A stretch of 64,000 nucleotides of DNA, from NCBI GenBank assembly GCA_965199235.1, contig CBDAQU010000002.1, positions 2,976,001-3,040,000 of the forward strand, given 5' to 3'. Shown here piece by piece: positions 1 through 8,594 of this stretch (positions are counted from its first letter, which is position 1; every line of letters begins with the position of its first letter). A program made the translations under genes and the position numbers. The notes beneath the pieces were generated by a model. It saw only the letters and a program-made list of their open reading frames with translations, had not been told where the DNA came from and did not search any database. This stretch comes from BOG-908 sp965199235 (GTDB lineage: Bacteria > Pseudomonadota > Alphaproteobacteria > Acetobacterales > Acetobacteraceae).

Positions 1-14
1 TCTTCGGTCAGACG

Positions 15-527
15 CTAAGGCGAGGGCGTACCGGACGAGGGCGAGGCGGCGTTGAGCGGCGCCGGAACGGACGCCGGCAGCGTGGACGCGGCCGGCGGAA
101 GCTGGAGGGGCGAGGTTGCCAGCATCGGGGGATTGGTCTGCGGCGGGTTCAGTATCAGCTTGTTCGGGCTGACGAGCGTTGTGCACCCATAAAGGTTCGT
201 GGCGGCCAGGTAGCCGAATACGCAGAACGCCAGCAACCCGGTCCAGTAAGGGGCCGTCCTGACAGGCTCGCGCGATGCCAGCCACAGCTCGACGATGGTC
301 CGAGGCGGGTGAGGGGCCGTGGACACCACGCCGGTGACAACGCTGCTGTGGTAGCGGCTGGTCCGTTCGATCAGGTAGTGTCGTATTTCCGTCGGCCCTC
401 GCGTCTCCAGCGCGATATACCACCGCAGCAGGTCGTCCGGATTGTGATTGACGTAGTCGTATTCACCCAGCTGCTTGCGCCAATACGCCGCGATGTGGAT
501 TTTCTCGACGAATTCGACGTCTTCCAT
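15..527 (-). CDS. hypothetical single-pass membrane protein
   Basis: A 170-residue protein I do not recognise. The N-terminal ~90 residues are polar and rich in Trp, Tyr and His. One hydrophobic segment follows at about residues 93-112 (WTGLLAFCVFGYLAATNLYG). The C-terminal tail is rich in Pro, Ala and Ser and looks disordered. This suggests an inner-membrane protein with a soluble N-terminal domain and a flexible tail. The ATG start has only a weak purine-rich sequence upstream. It runs in the same direction as the TetR gene that ends 68 bp upstream, but no functional link is visible. The coding frame is the best on either strand here, so I accept the gene while leaving the function open. 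Confidence 0.6.
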   Translation of the reverse strand: MEDVEFVEKIHIAAYWRKQLGEYDYVNHNPDDLLRWYIALETRGPTEIRHYLIERTSRYHSSVVTGVVSTAPHPPRTIVELWLASREPVRTAPYWTGLLAFCVFGYLAATNLYGCTTLVSPNKLILNPPQTNPPMLATSPLQLPPAASTLPASVPAPLNAASPSSGTPSP

Positions 528-594
528 GCCTGGCCCCGGTCCGAGAAATATCTATGCGTCGGCGGATCGATCGCCGCGTAAGCCGTCATCTACG

Positions 595-1272
595 CTAGAT
601 GCCATAGGTTTTCATGAACAGGTGCACAGCGCCGTCCACCACGTGTTCGATCTCCTCCTCCGACGGCATGCCGATCAGATGCAGGCGCCGCTTCATCGAC
701 AGATGCGTCTGGATCAGTGCCAGGAACTGTTCGGCAGCAAAATCGGGGTCGTCCACCCTAAGCCTGCCTTCGGCCGCGGTGCGCCGGATGAACTCCGCCA
801 GGTGCCCGACGGACCGCGCCGGTCCCTCGCGATAGAAGGACTGCGCCAGCTCGGGAAACTTCTGCGCCTCGGCCACGACCATCCGGTACATCACCAGAGC
901 GGGCTCGGACAGCAGCATGGCGAACATGCGGCGGCCCACCTGGCGCAGCGCGTCCTCCGCCGGCGTGGCGGGGTCGAGGTCGTCGAACACCAGCGCGATC
1001 CAGCGCGCGCAGTCCCGGTGTATGTAGGCGGCGAAAAGCTCCGCCTTGCTGGTGAAGTAGTTGTAGAGCGTGCCTTTGGACACGCCCGCCTCCGCCGCGA
1101 TGCGCGACATGCTGGCGCCCTCGTAGCCGTCCCGCTCGAAAACCCTGGCCGCGCCGTTCAGGATCTGGCTTTCCTTGGAGGCGGCAGCCTGCAAGGCGCC
1201 CGCATCCGCCTCCGCGGCCGGCCTTGGTGGGATCGTGGCAGCGTCGTCGGCGATCGCGGCAAGGCTTGGCAT
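595..1272 (-). CDS. TetR/AcrR family transcriptional regulator
   Basis: A 225-residue TetR-type repressor. The N-terminal helix-turn-helix is clear, with the hallmark GVSKGTLYNYF at roughly residues 62-72, preceded by a family-typical ILNGAARVFERDGYEGAS stretch. The remaining ~150 residues form the usual all-helical ligand/dimer domain. I chose the ATG at 1272 because AGGACAGG lies about 6-9 bases upstream; a TTG at 1305 would add 11 residues. The gene is divergent from an efflux-type outer-membrane channel, and a TetR-like palindrome lies between the two starts. From family knowledge it probably represses the channel and itself and is released by a hydrophobic compound. The ~30-residue low-complexity N-terminal extension before the HTH is slightly unusual. 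Confidence 0.92.
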   Translation of the reverse strand: MPSLAAIADDAATIPPRPAAEADAGALQAAASKESQILNGAARVFERDGYEGASMSRIAAEAGVSKGTLYNYFTSKAELFAAYIHRDCARWIALVFDDLDPATPAEDALRQVGRRMFAMLLSEPALVMYRMVVAEAQKFPELAQSFYREGPARSVGHLAEFIRRTAAEGRLRVDDPDFAAEQFLALIQTHLSMKRRLHLIGMPSEEEIEHVVDGAVHLFMKTYGI

Positions 1273-1329
1273 GTCGGCCTGTCCTGGGATGACGTTGACG
1301 ATCAAGTCAAAAGGTCTAGCTTGTCAACA

Positions 1330-1350
1330 CTGACCGAACCGATCGGTCAG
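1330..1350. promoter_or_regulatory. palindromic operator between tetR and the efflux channel gene
   Basis: CTGACCGA and TCGGTCAG form perfect 8-base inverted arms around a 5-base spacer, and the centre is itself a 10-base palindrome (ACCGATCGGT, 1338-1347). This is the typical shape of a TetR-family operator (ACCGnnCGGT-like). It lies 57 bp from the regulator ATG and 45 bp from the channel GTG, so one bound dimer could control both promoters. TTGTCA just upstream on the plus strand could act as part of a -35 box. That the adjacent TetR binds here is inferred from position. Confidence 0.75.
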
Positions 1351-1395
1351 CGGCCGGACAGACCATCGCACGGCGACTCTTCCAGAGGATTGTTG

Positions 1396-2994
1396 GTGCA
1401 TCGTTCCAAGCTCCCACCCGGACGCGCCTTCCTCCCGCCCGTGTCGGCTCTGCTGGTCTGCCTGGCCGGCTGCACCGTCGGTCCGAGTTTCAAGCCGCAA
1501 TCGATCTGGTCACCCTCCTCCTGGTTCGCCGCGCGCAAGACCGCGCCCGTCGCCGTCGTCAGCGAGCCGGTCAGCGAGCCCGTCGATCCCAACTGGTGGA
1601 ACCTGTTCCACGATCCCGAGCTGACCTCGCTCGAGGGCCGCGTGGCGTCGGCCAACCTCAACGTTCGCGTGGCGACCATACGCCTGGCCGAGAGCCGCTC
1701 GCAGCGGCAGATCACGGGCGCCGACCAGTTCCCCACCCTGCAGGGCGACGGTTCCTACACGCGCGAACGTGTCAGTTCGAAAGGCGTGGTCGGGCTGTTC
1801 GGCGGTGCGGGCGGCGGCAGCTCGTCTGCCAGCACCGGCAGCTCCGGCGGCAGTTTCGGCAGCACCGGCAGCACCGCGAACGGGCTCGGCGGCCGGTCCG
1901 GCGCCATTCCCGCAGCCGCCGGCGGCGGCGTGCAGATCCCGCCGTTCAACCTGTGGCAATACGGTTTCGACGCCTCCTGGGAGCTCGATCTGTGGGGCCG
2001 GGTCCGGCGCGAGGTGGAGAGTGCCGATGCCTCGCTCGAGGCGTCGACCGACGCCAGGCGCAACTCGCTGCTGTCGGTGGTCGCCGAGGTGGCCCGCGAC
2101 TACGTGGCCCTGCGCGGGCAGCAGACCCAGCTCGCCATCACCCGGGAGAACCTCACCACCGAGCGCGAATCGCTCGATCTCAGCCGCGCCCGCTTCCGCG
2201 GCGGCCTGACCACCGAGCTGGACGTGGCCAACGCCTCGGCCCAGCTGCAGAGCACCCAGGCGCAGGTGCCGCAGTTGGAGCAGCAGCAGGACCAGAGCAT
2301 CAACTCGCTGAGCTTCCTGCTGGGCGAGGCGCCCCAGGCGCTGCGGGCGGAGCTCATCACGCCAGGCGCCGTGCCGCCGGTGCCGCCGCGCGTGCCGGTG
2401 GGCCTTCCCTCCGAGCTCGCCCGGCGCCGGCCCGACATCCGTCAGGCAGAGGCGCAGCTTCACGCCGCCACCGCCGATATCGGCGTCGCGGTCGCCGATT
2501 TCTACCCAAAGATCACGCTCGACGGCAGCCTGGGGCTGCAGGCGCTCAAGGCGAAGGACCTCGGCAACTGGGCGGCGCGGCAATACGGGCTGGGGCCCAC
2601 CATCAGCATCCCGATCTTCGAGGGCGGCCGTCTGCGCGCGACGCTCGAACTCCGCCGCGTGGAGCAGCAGGAGGCGGCGCTGAACTACCAGCAGACGGTG
2701 CTCCAGGCCTGGCACGACGTCGACAACGCGCTGACCGCCTATGCCGACGAACAGCGGCGGCACGACGCGCTGGCCGCGGCGGTGGCGCAGAACAGCCTCG
2801 CACTGCGCCTCTCGCGCGACCGCTACACCCAGGGTGTGGCGGACTTCCTCAACGTGCTGGATGCCGAGAGGACGCTGCTGCAGACGCAGCTTCAACTGGC
2901 AGACAGCGCGGCCACCGTATCGTCGAACCTGGTGCAGCTCTACAAGGCGCTGGGCGGCGGCTGGGAGCAGACCTACCCGGTCGCCAGCAAATAG
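1396..2994 (+). CDS. NodT/OprM-type efflux outer-membrane lipoprotein
   Basis: A 532-residue outer-membrane factor of an RND or other tripartite efflux system. It begins with a lipoprotein signal ending in the lipobox LAGC, then the family-typical CTVGPSFKP, then two OEP repeats (for example QYGFDASWELDLWGRVRR and PSELARRRPDIRQAEAQL) that build the TolC-like trimeric channel. Between about residues 135 and 175 there is a long Gly/Ser/Ala-rich insert, longer than usual. I set the start at GTG 1396 because AGAGGA sits 6 bases upstream and gives a clean signal peptide. The open frame extends upstream across the regulator gene but is not coding there. No membrane-fusion protein or RND pump is next to it, so its partners must lie elsewhere. 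Confidence 0.93.
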   Translation: MHRSKLPPGRAFLPPVSALLVCLAGCTVGPSFKPQSIWSPSSWFAARKTAPVAVVSEPVSEPVDPNWWNLFHDPELTSLEGRVASANLNVRVATIRLAESRSQRQITGADQFPTLQGDGSYTRERVSSKGVVGLFGGAGGGSSSASTGSSGGSFGSTGSTANGLGGRSGAIPAAAGGGVQIPPFNLWQYGFDASWELDLWGRVRREVESADASLEASTDARRNSLLSVVAEVARDYVALRGQQTQLAITRENLTTERESLDLSRARFRGGLTTELDVANASAQLQSTQAQVPQLEQQQDQSINSLSFLLGEAPQALRAELITPGAVPPVPPRVPVGLPSELARRRPDIRQAEAQLHAATADIGVAVADFYPKITLDGSLGLQALKAKDLGNWAARQYGLGPTISIPIFEGGRLRATLELRRVEQQEAALNYQQTVLQAWHDVDNALTAYADEQRRHDALAAAVAQNSLALRLSRDRYTQGVADFLNVLDAERTLLQTQLQLADSAATVSSNLVQLYKALGGGWEQTYPVASK

Positions 2995-3093
2995 GCCTCA
3001 GGCGTGGAGGTCCGGGGTCGCTGACCCCGGCAAGGGGTTCGGGGGACGGCGTCCCCCACCCCTTCCCGCGCCAACCGAGCGCCACCCAGACCA

Positions 3094-3204
3094 GACCGGT
3101 TTGACGCAGGGTGTCCGCGAGTAGGCGGACGTCAAACCGGTCCGGGCCTTGTTGGCGGGCAATTTCGTCATTCCGACCGTTCCGGCCTGCGTGACATTGT
3201 CCTA
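3094..3204 (+). repeat. dispersed two-hairpin intergenic repeat, family A copy 1
   Basis: A first hairpin has arms GACCGGTTTGACG (3094-3106) and CGTCAAACCGGTC (3130-3142), with an inner GTCCGC/GCGGAC stem. A linker GGCCTTGTTGGC follows, then a second, weaker hairpin ending near CTGCGTGACATTGTC. The same order of blocks recurs at 53534-53650 and, inverted, at 56136-56256, with a partial copy at 37570-37676 and an end fragment at 23103-23127. It sits between the stop of the efflux channel gene and the convergent GT2 gene. Confidence 0.8.
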
Positions 3205-3217
3205 GGCACATCCCGCT

Positions 3218-4147
3218 TCAGACTCGGCCGGACGGTCCAGGCACCGCCAGGTAGGCCAGCCGCTTGACCTCCCGCCGCCCGCGCCCGACCGAGTCCAGGA
3301 TCAGCCCGCAGGCGAACGAGAGAAACGACAGCGCAACCAGCGCTGCCGCCACGATCGCGGTCGGCAGGCGCGGCACCAGGCCAGAGTGCCAGAACTCGAT
3401 CACCACCGGTATGCCGAACAACAGCCCCAGCAGAAGCAGCGCCACGCCGGCGAGCGAGAAGAAGGGCAGCGGCCGCTCGTCCTTCACCAGCATCAGGATC
3501 AGCCGCAGGATGCGCAGCCCGTCGCGTACGGTGCGGAGTTTGGAGGCCGAGCCGGCGGGGCGCTCGCGGTAGGGCGCGGAAAGCTCGCCGACCGGCATGG
3601 CAAGCTGCAGCGCGTGCACGGTCAGCTCCGTCTCCGTCTCGAACCCGGCGGCCAGGGCGGGAAAGGATTTGACGAAGCGGCGGGAGAACACGCGGTAGCC
3701 CGACAGCATGTCGGTCACCCGTGCGCCGAACAGCGCCGCGACCAGGCCCGACAGCAGGGAGTTGCCGGCACGATGGCCCGGGCGGTAGCTGCGCGCATCG
3801 CCGCTGACGCGGGTCGCCGTCACCATGTCCAGCCCTGCCTCGCAGAGCAGCGCCACCATCGACGGCGCCGCGGACGGGTCGTAGGTGCCGTCGCCGTCCA
3901 CCAGCACGTAGATGTCGGCGTCCACGTCGGCGAACATGCGGCGCACCACGTGCCCCTTGCCCTGCAGCGTTTCGGTGCCGACCACGGCGCCCGCCGCCCG
4001 CGCCGCCCGCCGCGTGCCGTCGGCCGAATTGTTGTCGTACACGAACACCCGGGCGGAGGGCAGCGCCGCCCTGAAACCCGCCACCACCTTGGGAATGGCG
4101 ACTTCCTCGTTGAAGCAGGGGATCAGCACGGCCACGCGGGCGCTCAT
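3218..4147 (-). CDS. glycosyltransferase family 2 (polyprenyl-phosphate sugar transferase-like)
   Basis: A 309-residue GT2 enzyme. Residues 1-220 carry the GT-A fold: VAVLIPCFNEE at the N-terminus, VYDNNSADGT, and the metal-binding YVLVDGDGTYDP (DxD-type). LSGYRVFSRRF and AGFETETELTVHA are typical of the DPM1/GtrB-like branch. Two hydrophobic segments follow at the C-terminus (about 230-255 and 262-285). It overlaps by 4 bp with the upstream GtrA gene, so the pair is translationally coupled. In such pairs the GT2 enzyme usually loads a sugar onto undecaprenyl phosphate and GtrA helps flip it; the sugar is not predictable. The start is the ATG inside the overlap. Confidence 0.9.
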   Translation of the reverse strand: MSARVAVLIPCFNEEVAIPKVVAGFRAALPSARVFVYDNNSADGTRRAARAAGAVVGTETLQGKGHVVRRMFADVDADIYVLVDGDGTYDPSAAPSMVALLCEAGLDMVTATRVSGDARSYRPGHRAGNSLLSGLVAALFGARVTDMLSGYRVFSRRFVKSFPALAAGFETETELTVHALQLAMPVGELSAPYRERPAGSASKLRTVRDGLRILRLILMLVKDERPLPFFSLAGVALLLLGLLFGIPVVIEFWHSGLVPRLPTAIVAAALVALSFLSFACGLILDSVGRGRREVKRLAYLAVPGPSGRV

Positions 4148-4587
4148 CGAAACACCAGCCGGCGGGACGCGGAGAAGTTGAGGAACATGCCGCCGAGCGT
4201 GCCGACCATGACCGGGACGTAGAGGTGTGTCCTGCAGAACGGCACCGTCGCGACCAGGGAGAAGTTGATCGTCAGATTGATGGCCGAACCGGTCGCGTTG
4301 GCAGCCAGGAACTTCAGCCATTGCCGGTGCATCGACGTTCGCGGCACGTGCCGAAACGTCCAGTATCGGTTGCACAGCCAGTTCATCGTTGCTGCGACGA
4401 AGAAGCCGGCCAGTCCGCCGACATAGGGCCCCGCACGGGGCGCCACCGCGTAATCGACCGCGAGGTACCAGAGAAGGCCAAGCGTGCCGATGATGCCGAA
4501 CTGCACGAATTGCAGCGCCATCAGCCGCCAGGCGATCGGGATGCGTCCGAGCCATGGCTCTACGCGGTTCAGCAGCCTTGTACGCAT
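4144..4587 (-). CDS. GtrA family membrane protein
   Basis: A 147-residue GtrA-like protein with four predicted membrane segments (about 25-45, 52-72, 90-110 and 118-138). Family landmarks are FGIIGTLGLLWYLAVDY, NWLCNRYWTFRHVPR and the C-terminal NFSASRRLVFR. GtrA proteins are thought to translocate lipid-linked sugars across the inner membrane for surface glycan decoration. Its stop overlaps the start of the downstream GT2 gene by 4 bp, the usual arrangement for such a pair. Upstream, 4590-4680 is a short G/C-rich spacer with an inverted AGGGGC/CCCCT segment and no gene. Confidence 0.88.
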   Translation of the reverse strand: MRTRLLNRVEPWLGRIPIAWRLMALQFVQFGIIGTLGLLWYLAVDYAVAPRAGPYVGGLAGFFVAATMNWLCNRYWTFRHVPRTSMHRQWLKFLAANATGSAINLTINFSLVATVPFCRTHLYVPVMVGTLGGMFLNFSASRRLVFR

Positions 4588-4683
4588 GTGCTCGGGCCAG
4601 GGGCTCTTCCCCTAGAGCTCCGCTGGGGGCCTGGGACTCCAGACCCCCATTCCTCTGGAACGCTGCGGCGGCGAGTCAGGACC

Positions 4684-5793
4684 CTAGTGGAGGATGATCT
4701 CGACCCGGCGGTTCTGCGGCTCGCGAACACCCTTGGCAGTCTGCACCAGCGGCCTGGTCTCGCCGTAACCATGGATGCTGATCTCGCCGCGCGATACGCC
4801 GTCGCGCACCAGCTCGGATTCCACGCTCTCGGCGCGGCGCACGGACAGGCGCTGGTTGTAGGCGGCGGTGCCGGACAGGTCGGTGTAGCCGTTGACCTCG
4901 ATCTGGGTGGTCTGCGTGTGGGTGGAGGCCGCAGCGGCCTGGGCCACGATCTGGCGCGCGCGCGCGGTCAGGTCGGCGCGGTCCCAGTCGAAGAACACCA
5001 GGTAGGTGCGCGCCATTTCGGGCGGCATCGGCGCCTGCGCGGCGGCGGGCGGCGCCGGCGGTGCGGGCGGCGGGGCCGCGAACAGGGCGTAGCGCACGCC
5101 GACCAGGGCCGCGTTGTTGTACTGCCCCTCGGTCTTCAGCCTGCTGCCGGAAAAGGTGGTGCCCTCGAACAGCTGGGCGTTGTAGTTGCGGTCGGTCGGC
5201 GTGGTGATGAAGCGGTACTCTGCCGTCACCGCCAGGCCGGGCAGCGCGCCGATGTCGAACGCGACGCCGATGATGCCCTGGACAGCAAAATCGCCGTCCG
5301 TGCCTGTGGTGCGCTGGAAGAACGCGTTACCCGCGGAATCGGTGCCGCTGAAGTTCAGGTTGGAGAAGTGCGACTGCCCGTAGCCGCCGCCGACGCCGAC
5401 ATACGGCTTGAGGCCCGGAATGCCGATCATCGCGCCGTCGAAGTCGTACAGCGCGTTGACGAAGCCGTGGTATTGCTGCTGATAGTTGCTGGTGGTGGAG
5501 ATGCCGATGTCGACGCGGTTGGCCATCCAGTCGCCCTGAAGCTCGACGCGCACGCCGTTGCCCAGGCCGTAACCGACCGCGCCGCTGACGATGCCGCCCA
5601 CGTTCGTCGATATGTGGTCGCGGCCGGTGTAGAAGCCGGTGCCGTCGCGGAACTTCTGGTCGATCAGGTAGTCGATGCCGGCGCCCAGGCTGACATAGGG
5701 TCCGGTCACCGGCTGGGCCAAGCACGGCTTCGGCGCCGATATCACGCCTGCCGAAACGGCACTGGCAGCCAGCAATGCAACACGGAACTTCAT
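4684..5793 (-). CDS. OmpA family outer-membrane beta-barrel protein
   Basis: A 369-residue porin-type protein in three parts. There is a signal peptide (MKFRVALLAASAVSAG up to about CLA-QPV), an OmpA-like beta-barrel (about residues 27-235, alternating aromatic strands such as VTGPYVSLGAGIDYL), and a Pro/Ala linker (PPAPPAPPAAAQ) leading to a C-terminal OmpA/MotB peptidoglycan-binding domain (about 260-369). The last shows YLVFFDWDRADLT, VNGYTDLSGTAAYNQRLS and EPQNRRVEI, and the diaminopimelate-contacting Asp and Arg are visible. Start choice: AGGAG lies 6 bases before ATG 5793, whereas the ATG at 5799 is too close. It tethers outer membrane to cell wall. It is single and monocistronic, divergent from the patatin gene. 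Confidence 0.93.
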   Translation of the reverse strand: MKFRVALLAASAVSAGVISAPKPCLAQPVTGPYVSLGAGIDYLIDQKFRDGTGFYTGRDHISTNVGGIVSGAVGYGLGNGVRVELQGDWMANRVDIGISTTSNYQQQYHGFVNALYDFDGAMIGIPGLKPYVGVGGGYGQSHFSNLNFSGTDSAGNAFFQRTTGTDGDFAVQGIIGVAFDIGALPGLAVTAEYRFITTPTDRNYNAQLFEGTTFSGSRLKTEGQYNNAALVGVRYALFAAPPPAPPAPPAAAQAPMPPEMARTYLVFFDWDRADLTARARQIVAQAAAASTHTQTTQIEVNGYTDLSGTAAYNQRLSVRRAESVESELVRDGVSRGEISIHGYGETRPLVQTAKGVREPQNRRVEIILH

Positions 5794-5957
5794 CGACATC
5801 TCCTGGTAAGCCGGCGCTGCCCCATATTTGGCGCGACGTCGGCCGGTCTGATACCGCCCTATAGCAGCGATTGGAGCAGTTGTTGCTGGGCCGGAAGGCA
5901 TTTTTCGCTCATGTTGCGTCATGGCCACATGTGTTGCTGCTTTGGACGGGGGACGCC

Positions 5958-7187
5958 ATGGAACAGGACGCAGCGACGGCGACTCACGAGGCAGCAAGGC
6001 ACCGCGCAGCATCGCGCCTGCACACTGCCGGGGCGATCCCGGCACTGCCGACCAACCCGCCGCCGCCGAGCGGCGCCGCGCCGCCTCCGCCCGACCCGGC
6101 GATCATCCTGGTGCTGCAAGGCGGCGGGGCGCTCGGCTCCTACCAGGCCGGCGTGTTCGAGGCGCTGACGGCTGCCAGGCTGGAACCGGGATGGGTGGCC
6201 GGGGTGTCCATCGGCGCCATCAACGCCAGCTTGATCGCGGGCAACCCGCCAGGTCGCCGGGTGGAGCGCCTGCGGGCGTTCTGGCAGCGCGTGACCACGC
6301 CCGCGCCGATCTGGCTGGACAGTCCGGCGGGCGAGGATGTGGAGCGCACCCTCGGCACGGCCGCCGCCGTGCTGTTCGGGCAGGCGGGTTTCTTCCGGCC
6401 GCGCACGCCGCTGGACTGGGCGGACTCCCCCACCAGCCTGTACGATTCGGCCGAGCTTCGGGCGACGCTGGAGGAGCTGGTCGATTTCGACCGGATCAAC
6501 GACGGGCCGATGCGGCTCTCGGTCGGCGCGGTCAACGTGGAAACCGGCAATTTGGTCTGTTTCGACAGCGCGAACATGCGGATCGGGCCCGAGCACATCA
6601 TGGCCAGCGGGGCGCTGCCGCCAGGCCTGCCGAGCGTGGAGATCGACGGGCAGGCCTACTGGGACGGCGGCCTGGTCTCCAACACGCCGCTGCAATACGT
6701 GCTGGCCGAACAGCCGCGCCGCCGCTGCCTGGTGTTCCAGGTCGACCTGTTCCCCTCGCGCGGGCAACGCCCGGCCAACCTCGACGAGGTCACCGAGAGG
6801 GAAAAGGACATCCGGTTCTCCAGCCGCACCCGAACCGGCACCAACGATGCCGGTGAGGCGCAGAACCTGCGGCGACAGATGCGCATCTTCCTCGACAGGC
6901 TGCCGCCCGAGCTGCGCGACGACCCGGTCGCGGTGCGCCTCAGCGACGAAGCCCTGGCGGCACTGGTGGACGTCGTGCACCTGATCTACCGGCCGGACAC
7001 GCCGCAGGGCGCGCAGAAGGACCTGCAATTCGGCCGCGCCACGATGGAGCGCCGCTGGGCGCAGGGCCTGGCGGACGCCGCCGTTTCGCTCGCCGCCGCC
7101 CCCTGGACCCAGCCGGTGGGCGAGGATGTCGGTTTCCGCAGCTTCGACGTCTTCGCACCCGCCGCCGTCCGGCCGGGCGTGGACTAG
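5958..7187 (+). CDS. patatin-like phospholipase with DUF3734-type C-terminus
   Basis: A 409-residue patatin-fold serine hydrolase. After a Pro-rich leader, the oxyanion motif GGGALG and nucleophile elbow GVSIG appear, and the catalytic dyad Asp is in YWDGG, so the Ser-Asp pair is intact. The C-terminal third, with QVDLFPSRGQRP and TPQGAQKDLQFGRATMERRW, matches the DUF3734 extension seen in bacterial patatins linked to lipid or PHB metabolism. The ATG at 5958 has GGGGGA 4 bases upstream and is preferred over an in-frame start at 5871. Likely role: cytoplasmic or membrane-associated acyl-hydrolase; substrate unknown. The SOUL gene begins 4 bp after its stop. Confidence 0.9.
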   Translation: MEQDAATATHEAARHRAASRLHTAGAIPALPTNPPPPSGAAPPPPDPAIILVLQGGGALGSYQAGVFEALTAARLEPGWVAGVSIGAINASLIAGNPPGRRVERLRAFWQRVTTPAPIWLDSPAGEDVERTLGTAAAVLFGQAGFFRPRTPLDWADSPTSLYDSAELRATLEELVDFDRINDGPMRLSVGAVNVETGNLVCFDSANMRIGPEHIMASGALPPGLPSVEIDGQAYWDGGLVSNTPLQYVLAEQPRRRCLVFQVDLFPSRGQRPANLDEVTEREKDIRFSSRTRTGTNDAGEAQNLRRQMRIFLDRLPPELRDDPVAVRLSDEALAALVDVVHLIYRPDTPQGAQKDLQFGRATMERRWAQGLADAAVSLAAAPWTQPVGEDVGFRSFDVFAPAAVRPGVD

Positions 7188-7191
7188 CGCC

Positions 7192-7800
7192 ATGTCGCGG
7201 CTGCTCTATTTCCTGACCACGTTCTCCGAAGCCGCACTCTCGGTGTTCGGCATACGCGGCGCCTACGAACAACCGAGCTACCGCGTGGTGGAAACACTCT
7301 CGCCAGGCATCGAAATCCGCGACTACGACGCGCGCGTCGCCGCCGAAACGTCGATGCGCGACGGTGAGGGAGCGGCGTTCGGCCGGCTGTTCCGCTACAT
7401 CACCGGCGCAAACGTCGCGGGCAGGACGGTTGCGATGACCGCTCCTGTCGAGGAGCACGCCCAGCGCATCGCGATGACCGTCCCGGTCGAGCGGTCGGCC
7501 GGGCAGGGGACGATGCGCTTCTTCCTGCCGGCCGCAACCGTTGCCGCCGGCGTGCCTGCGCCGACCGACGCGTCCGTCGGGATCGTCCACCTGCCGGCGG
7601 TGACGCTGGGCGTGATCCGCTACTCCGGCACCGCATCGGCTCCTGCGCGCGCGTCGGAAACAGACCGGTTGCGCATCGCGCTGACCCAGGCCAAGCGGGC
7701 GCCGCAGGGCGATCCGATCTATTTCTCCTACGATCCGCCGTTCACCCTGCCTTTCCTGCGCCGCAACGAAGTCGCGTTGCGGCTCGATGGCAGGAGTTAG
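7192..7800 (+). CDS. SOUL family heme-binding protein
   Basis: A 202-residue SOUL/HEBP protein. Signature stretches are YRVVETLSPGIEIRDYDARV, FGRLFRYITGAN, VAMTAPVEEH and IAMTVPVE, with a C-terminal PQGDPIYFSYDPPFTLPFLRRNEV. Families of this type bind heme or other tetrapyrroles; the physiological role in bacteria is not settled. The N-terminal MSRLLYFLTTFSEAALSVFG is hydrophobic and may anchor or export it. The start codon is 4 bp after the patatin stop, so the two are very likely co-transcribed. Confidence 0.9.
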   Translation: MSRLLYFLTTFSEAALSVFGIRGAYEQPSYRVVETLSPGIEIRDYDARVAAETSMRDGEGAAFGRLFRYITGANVAGRTVAMTAPVEEHAQRIAMTVPVERSAGQGTMRFFLPAATVAAGVPAPTDASVGIVHLPAVTLGVIRYSGTASAPARASETDRLRIALTQAKRAPQGDPIYFSYDPPFTLPFLRRNEVALRLDGRS

Positions 7801-7807
7801 ACGCTGC

Positions 7808-7996
7808 TCCATCGCACTTCGTCCCGCTTTGGCTGTCGCAGCGTGCTCGCCGGGGCGGCTCGCCCTGAAGGCCGAGCCCCTTCGGGGCGCCTGCGGCGGC
7901 CTTGACCGCGAGCCGCCCCGCCGAGCAGGCGGCCGACATCGAGAGCCAAGCAGGCGGCCGACATCGAGAGCCAAGCCGGCGGCTGACATCAAGAGA
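7808..7996 (+). repeat. intergenic repeat family C copy 1 with a 25-bp tandem repeat
   Basis: The segment around GCCCCTTCGGGGCGCC and CTTGACCGCGAGCC is shared in the same order with 43500-43600. Downstream, a 25-base unit starting AGCAGGCGGCCGACATC runs in tandem: 7924-7948, 7949-7973, and a diverged third copy from 7974 to about 7996. There is no space between units and no other sign of a CRISPR. No convincing gene lies between 7801 and 8052. Confidence 0.6.
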
Positions 7997-8052
7997 GTCA
8001 CGGAGTGGGGACGAAGCTTTTCACCCGATCGGTGACGGCACGGCGCGCCGTG

Positions 8053-8505
8053 TCAGCCGGGCCAGAAGCCGGGGTCGACGGCCTGTTCGTAGGTCCAAGC
8101 GCAGGCCGCGGGGAAAATGCCCAGGTCCAGCCCGGTTTGCACGGCCGCCTCGCGCCTGGCCTGCCGACAGGCCGAGGCCAGCACCTCTCCAAGCAGCGGC
8201 TTCAGGCTGGGGTTGTCGCCAAGGTGGTCCTGCAGCCTGTCGCGCTTGTTGTCGACCGCAAGCCGCCAACTGGTGCCGCGATGGCTGGGTTGAGCCTGCC
8301 ATTTCAGAGGGTGGACCATGAGCACCGCCAGCCTGCTGATCAGCTCGCGCTTCTCGCTGCGGCCCTTGCTCTCGATCTCTTCGGCGATGTTCCCGATGTC
8401 GGCCGCGTCCAGCAGGCCCGCGCGCAGAAGCCGCGCCTGCGCCATCGCCCACCCGTAGAGACCGGTTTCGTAGGTGACCGGCTCGGCGGCGATGAGCGTG
8501 TCCAT
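8053..8505 (-). CDS. DUF29 domain-containing protein
   Basis: A 150-residue DUF29 protein. Typical features are YETGLYGWAMAQARLLRAG near the N-terminus, the acidic IGNIAEEIESKGRSEKREL helix and VLMVHPLKWQAQP. DUF29 proteins are small, helical and cytoplasmic and are common in cyanobacteria and Acetobacteraceae-type alphaproteobacteria. Their role is unknown and they are often multicopy and near mobile DNA. The ATG at 8505 gives the family-typical N-terminus. It is divergent from the P450 gene, with only about 90 bp between starts. Confidence 0.88.
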   Translation of the reverse strand: MDTLIAAEPVTYETGLYGWAMAQARLLRAGLLDAADIGNIAEEIESKGRSEKRELISRLAVLMVHPLKWQAQPSHRGTSWRLAVDNKRDRLQDHLGDNPSLKPLLGEVLASACRQARREAAVQTGLDLGIFPAACAWTYEQAVDPGFWPG

Positions 8506-8594
8506 GGCGCAACCATACCGCCGAACCGCATTCGTGCTCGACGACGGTGCGCAAGGTGCTTTCCAGCACGGACCTGCCGCGCCATGTGCGCTGT

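Noticed and set aside
5919..7193. A 424-codon frame antisense to the patatin gene
   Set aside because: The plus strand carries intact GGGALG, GVSIG and DGG motifs; the antisense product is Arg/His-rich low complexity.
7924..7996. Possible CRISPR array
   Set aside because: Units are head to tail without spacers and only about three copies; no cas genes nearby.
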